Assembly: GCA_045589695.1 (NCBI GenBank)
Contig: JAZNPP010000062.1
Coordinates: 1-34,075 of the forward strand
Reading direction: 5' to 3'
DNA length: 34,075 nt
Source: HGM04593 sp045589695
GTDB lineage: Bacteria > Bacteroidota > Bacteroidia > Bacteroidales > Bacteroidaceae
Below the pieces are notes generated by a model. It did not search any database and was not told the DNA's origin. It was given only the letters and a program-made list of their open reading frames with translations. Positions 32,730 through 34,075 of the stretch are shown piece after piece; position 1 is the stretch's first letter, and each line of letters begins with the position of its first letter. The translations under genes and the position numbers were made by a program.

Positions 32730-33878
32730 ATGAAACAGAATGAGGTTACATTAGGACGTTTCCTGCGTATATTGCTTATGCTGCTTGCGTTAGGGCTGAC
32801 ATATATAGCTCTCGACAGCTTAAGCGGAATTTTATTGCCGTTCGCCATTGCATGGCTGCTTGCGTATTTCATTAACCCGCTTGTAAATTTCTTCCAGCAG
32901 AAACTGCGTTTCAAGTACAGGCTATTGTCTATGGTCGCGGCTCTCTCTCTTATTGCCGTTGTGCTGTTCGGCGTCGGCTGGCTTGTCATACCTTCAATAA
33001 TCTCGGAATTTAACGTGCTGAAGGACTTTACGGTGAATTTCTTGAGCAAAAACCTCGGCGATACGACTATCCCGGCTCCTGTCGCAGAGTTTTTCAGGGA
33101 GATGTTCAATGAAAATGACGTGGCTGGTATATTGCAGAGCGCAAACAGCAGCGATATCCTGTCGCTCATCGGCGACCGCCTTCATGGCGTTGTCGCCGGC
33201 ACGATAAGCGTCTTCGGCGGGCTGCTTACAATGTGTATAACGCTGCTTTACTTGGTTTTTATCTTGCTCGACTTCGAACGACTTTCAAGAAGCTGGAAAC
33301 CTTATGTGCCCAAGAAGTGGCGAGGCATTGTGGGCAAGCTTTGGGCCGACCTTGTAGGCGGCATGAACCAGTATTTCCGTGGCCAGGCATTGGTGGCGTT
33401 GTGTGTGGGAGTGCTTTTTTCAATAGGTTTCGTAATAATAGATTTTCCTGCAGCTATAGCTTTCGGCATCTTCATAGGAATACTTAACCTGGTGCCTTAT
33501 CTGCAGTTGGTATCTATTGTTCCTATGGTGCTTCTCGCAGTTCTCAAGGCTGCGAGTACCGGCGGCGACTTTTGGCTCATACTTCTCTCGGCATGTATTG
33601 TGCTGTTGGTGGTGCAGGTGATTCAGGATATGCTCATCGTGCCTTATATAATGCGTCGAAGAATGAATCTGCACCCGGCTATTATCCTTCTTTCGCTCTC
33701 AATCTGGGGACATCTGCTGGGTTTGCTGGGTATGATCGTGGCTTTGCCGCTTACAACGATTCTGCTTGCTTACCTCAAGCGTTACCACGAGATAGCGGAG
33801 GAATCGAAATCGGATGAAGAGGTAATCCTGAAACATGCGATTGACAGCGCCAGAGTAGGAAAGGAGTTTGATGATTAA
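32730..33878 (+). CDS. AI-2E/PerM-family membrane transporter
   Basis: 382 aa. About eight membrane segments in the AI-2E (PF01594) pattern: two N-terminal helices with LLPFAIAWLLAYFINPLVN, a third (AALSLIAVVLFGVGWLVIPSI), a long soluble loop (about residues 95-160), then LTMCITLLYLVFILLDFER, YFRGQALVALCVGVLFSIGF, FGIFIGILNLVPYLQ (family hallmark), a further helix, and LSIWGHLLGLLGMIVALPLTTIL. Family members include exporters of small molecules and Na+/H+ antiporters, so the substrate is unknown and the AI-2 name should not be taken literally. It starts 20 nt after rsmI. Its stop codon lies inside the first heptamer of a repeat array. Confidence 0.9.
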   Translation: MKQNEVTLGRFLRILLMLLALGLTYIALDSLSGILLPFAIAWLLAYFINPLVNFFQQKLRFKYRLLSMVAALSLIAVVLFGVGWLVIPSIISEFNVLKDFTVNFLSKNLGDTTIPAPVAEFFREMFNENDVAGILQSANSSDILSLIGDRLHGVVAGTISVFGGLLTMCITLLYLVFILLDFERLSRSWKPYVPKKWRGIVGKLWADLVGGMNQYFRGQALVALCVGVLFSIGFVIIDFPAAIAFGIFIGILNLVPYLQLVSIVPMVLLAVLKAASTGGDFWLILLSACIVLLVVQVIQDMLIVPYIMRRRMNLHPAIILLSLSIWGHLLGLLGMIVALPLTTILLAYLKRYHEIAEESKSDEEVILKHAIDSARVGKEFDD

Positions 33879-33922
33879 CGTTTAGCGATTAAAGATTAAC
33901 GAATAACGTTTAACGAGTAACG
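33874..33922 (+). repeat. Heptamer array, 7 units (WTTAACG), overlapping a stop codon
   Basis: Seven perfectly phased 7-nt units: ATTAACG, TTTAGCG, ATTAAAG, ATTAACG, AATAACG, TTTAACG, AGTAACG. The TAA of the first unit is the stop codon of the AI-2E gene. Same unit and same orientation relative to the gene as downstream of ansA. Confidence 0.82.
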
Positions 33923-33929
33923 ACTGTAG

Positions 33930-33951
33930 GGGCAAACCGGTGTGTTTGCCC
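33930..33951. repeat. GGGCAAAC hairpin, copy 2
   Basis: GGGCAAAC-cggtgt-GTTTGCCC, a perfect 8-bp stem, 8 nt after the heptamer array. It is similar to 29053-29070 and may also terminate transcription from the AI-2E gene. Confidence 0.65.
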
Positions 33952-33962
33952 GCTAATGATAC

Positions 33963-34075
33963 GGGGTGACTAAAAAGTAAATTTCTGTGTTACGTTTGCC
34001 TTCAAAATCCTCATTTACGCTCAGTAAACTGCGGTTTTGAAGCCTGCACAAGCCTTGAACTTTGCTTTTTATTCA
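33963..34075. repeat. Long imperfect palindrome, cut by the window edge
   Basis: Left arm from GGGGTGACTAAAAAG, right arm ending in CTTTTTATTCA at the last base, centred near 34021 (TTTAC-GCTCA-GTAAA). Pairing 33967 with 34075 inward gives blocks of matches: TAAAAAG/CTTTTTA, AAA/TTT, TTC/GAA, CTTCAAAA/TTTTGAAG, TTTAC/GTAAA, separated by mismatches. It looks like a dispersed Bacteroidales intergenic element, a recollection I cannot verify here. Confidence 0.7.

Overview
This window looks like a chromosomal segment from a member of the order Bacteroidales (Bacteroides/Prevotella-like). Three things point there: the gene content, including a galM–hexose transporter–galK cluster, a Tex-type protein, a Bacteroidota-type AddAB pair and an S16 protein with a long acidic/alanine-rich tail; A-rich start regions that mostly lack Shine-Dalgarno sequences; and repeated promoter matches to the Bacteroides pattern TTTG–(18-19 nt)–TAnnTTTG. 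I see no tRNA, rRNA, CRISPR array, transposase or phage gene. Almost every gene is intact and of a recognisable family. The genus is not determinable from what I can see.

Layout. 1–3.3 kb: galactose catabolic operon (3' part of galM, an FHS/GluP-type MFS sugar transporter, galK) closed by a perfect hairpin terminator. 3.4–5.5 kb (minus): tex. 5.7–8.2 kb: transketolase and rpiB, translationally coupled (TAATG). 8.2–10.0 kb (minus): riboflavin synthase, a nitroreductase and an unrecognised 193-aa protein. 10.1–10.9 kb (minus): panB. 11.1–13.7 kb: M3 metallopeptidase plus a C_GCAxxG_C_C family protein. 13.9–14.1 kb: a small winged-helix protein with its own strong promoter and terminator. 14.2–15.3 kb (minus): galE. 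15.5–16.1 kb: rpsP. 16.4–19.6 kb: envelope genes (an S41-like lipoprotein that appears to lack the catalytic lysine; then an operon of an NlpE-like lipoprotein, a DUF4136 lipoprotein and an outer-membrane beta-barrel). 19.7–22.6 kb (minus): M16 metallopeptidase. 22.8–28.9 kb: addA–addB. 29.3–31.7 kb (minus): tdk–yjjG-like–ansA. 32.0–33.9 kb: rsmI and an AI-2E/PerM family transporter.

How the genes relate. The galactose genes import galactose, interconvert its anomers and phosphorylate it; galE, in a separate unit 11 kb away, supplies the epimerase of the Leloir pathway. Transketolase and RpiB form a non-oxidative pentose phosphate pair. Riboflavin synthase sits beside a flavin-using nitroreductase. 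Thymidine kinase is co-transcribed with a HAD nucleotidase of the type that removes non-canonical pyrimidine nucleotides.

The least ordinary material is intergenic. Downstream of ansA and of the AI-2E transporter lie arrays of a degenerate 7-bp unit (WTTAACG read along the gene), starting at or overlapping the stop codon. Each cluster also has an RGGCAAA/TTTGCYC-type hairpin, and the one at the window end is followed by a ~110-nt long imperfect palindrome cut by the edge. Because 7 is not a multiple of 3 and each unit carries TAA on both strands, such an array places stop codons in all six frames. I found no obvious new defence or biosynthetic system.
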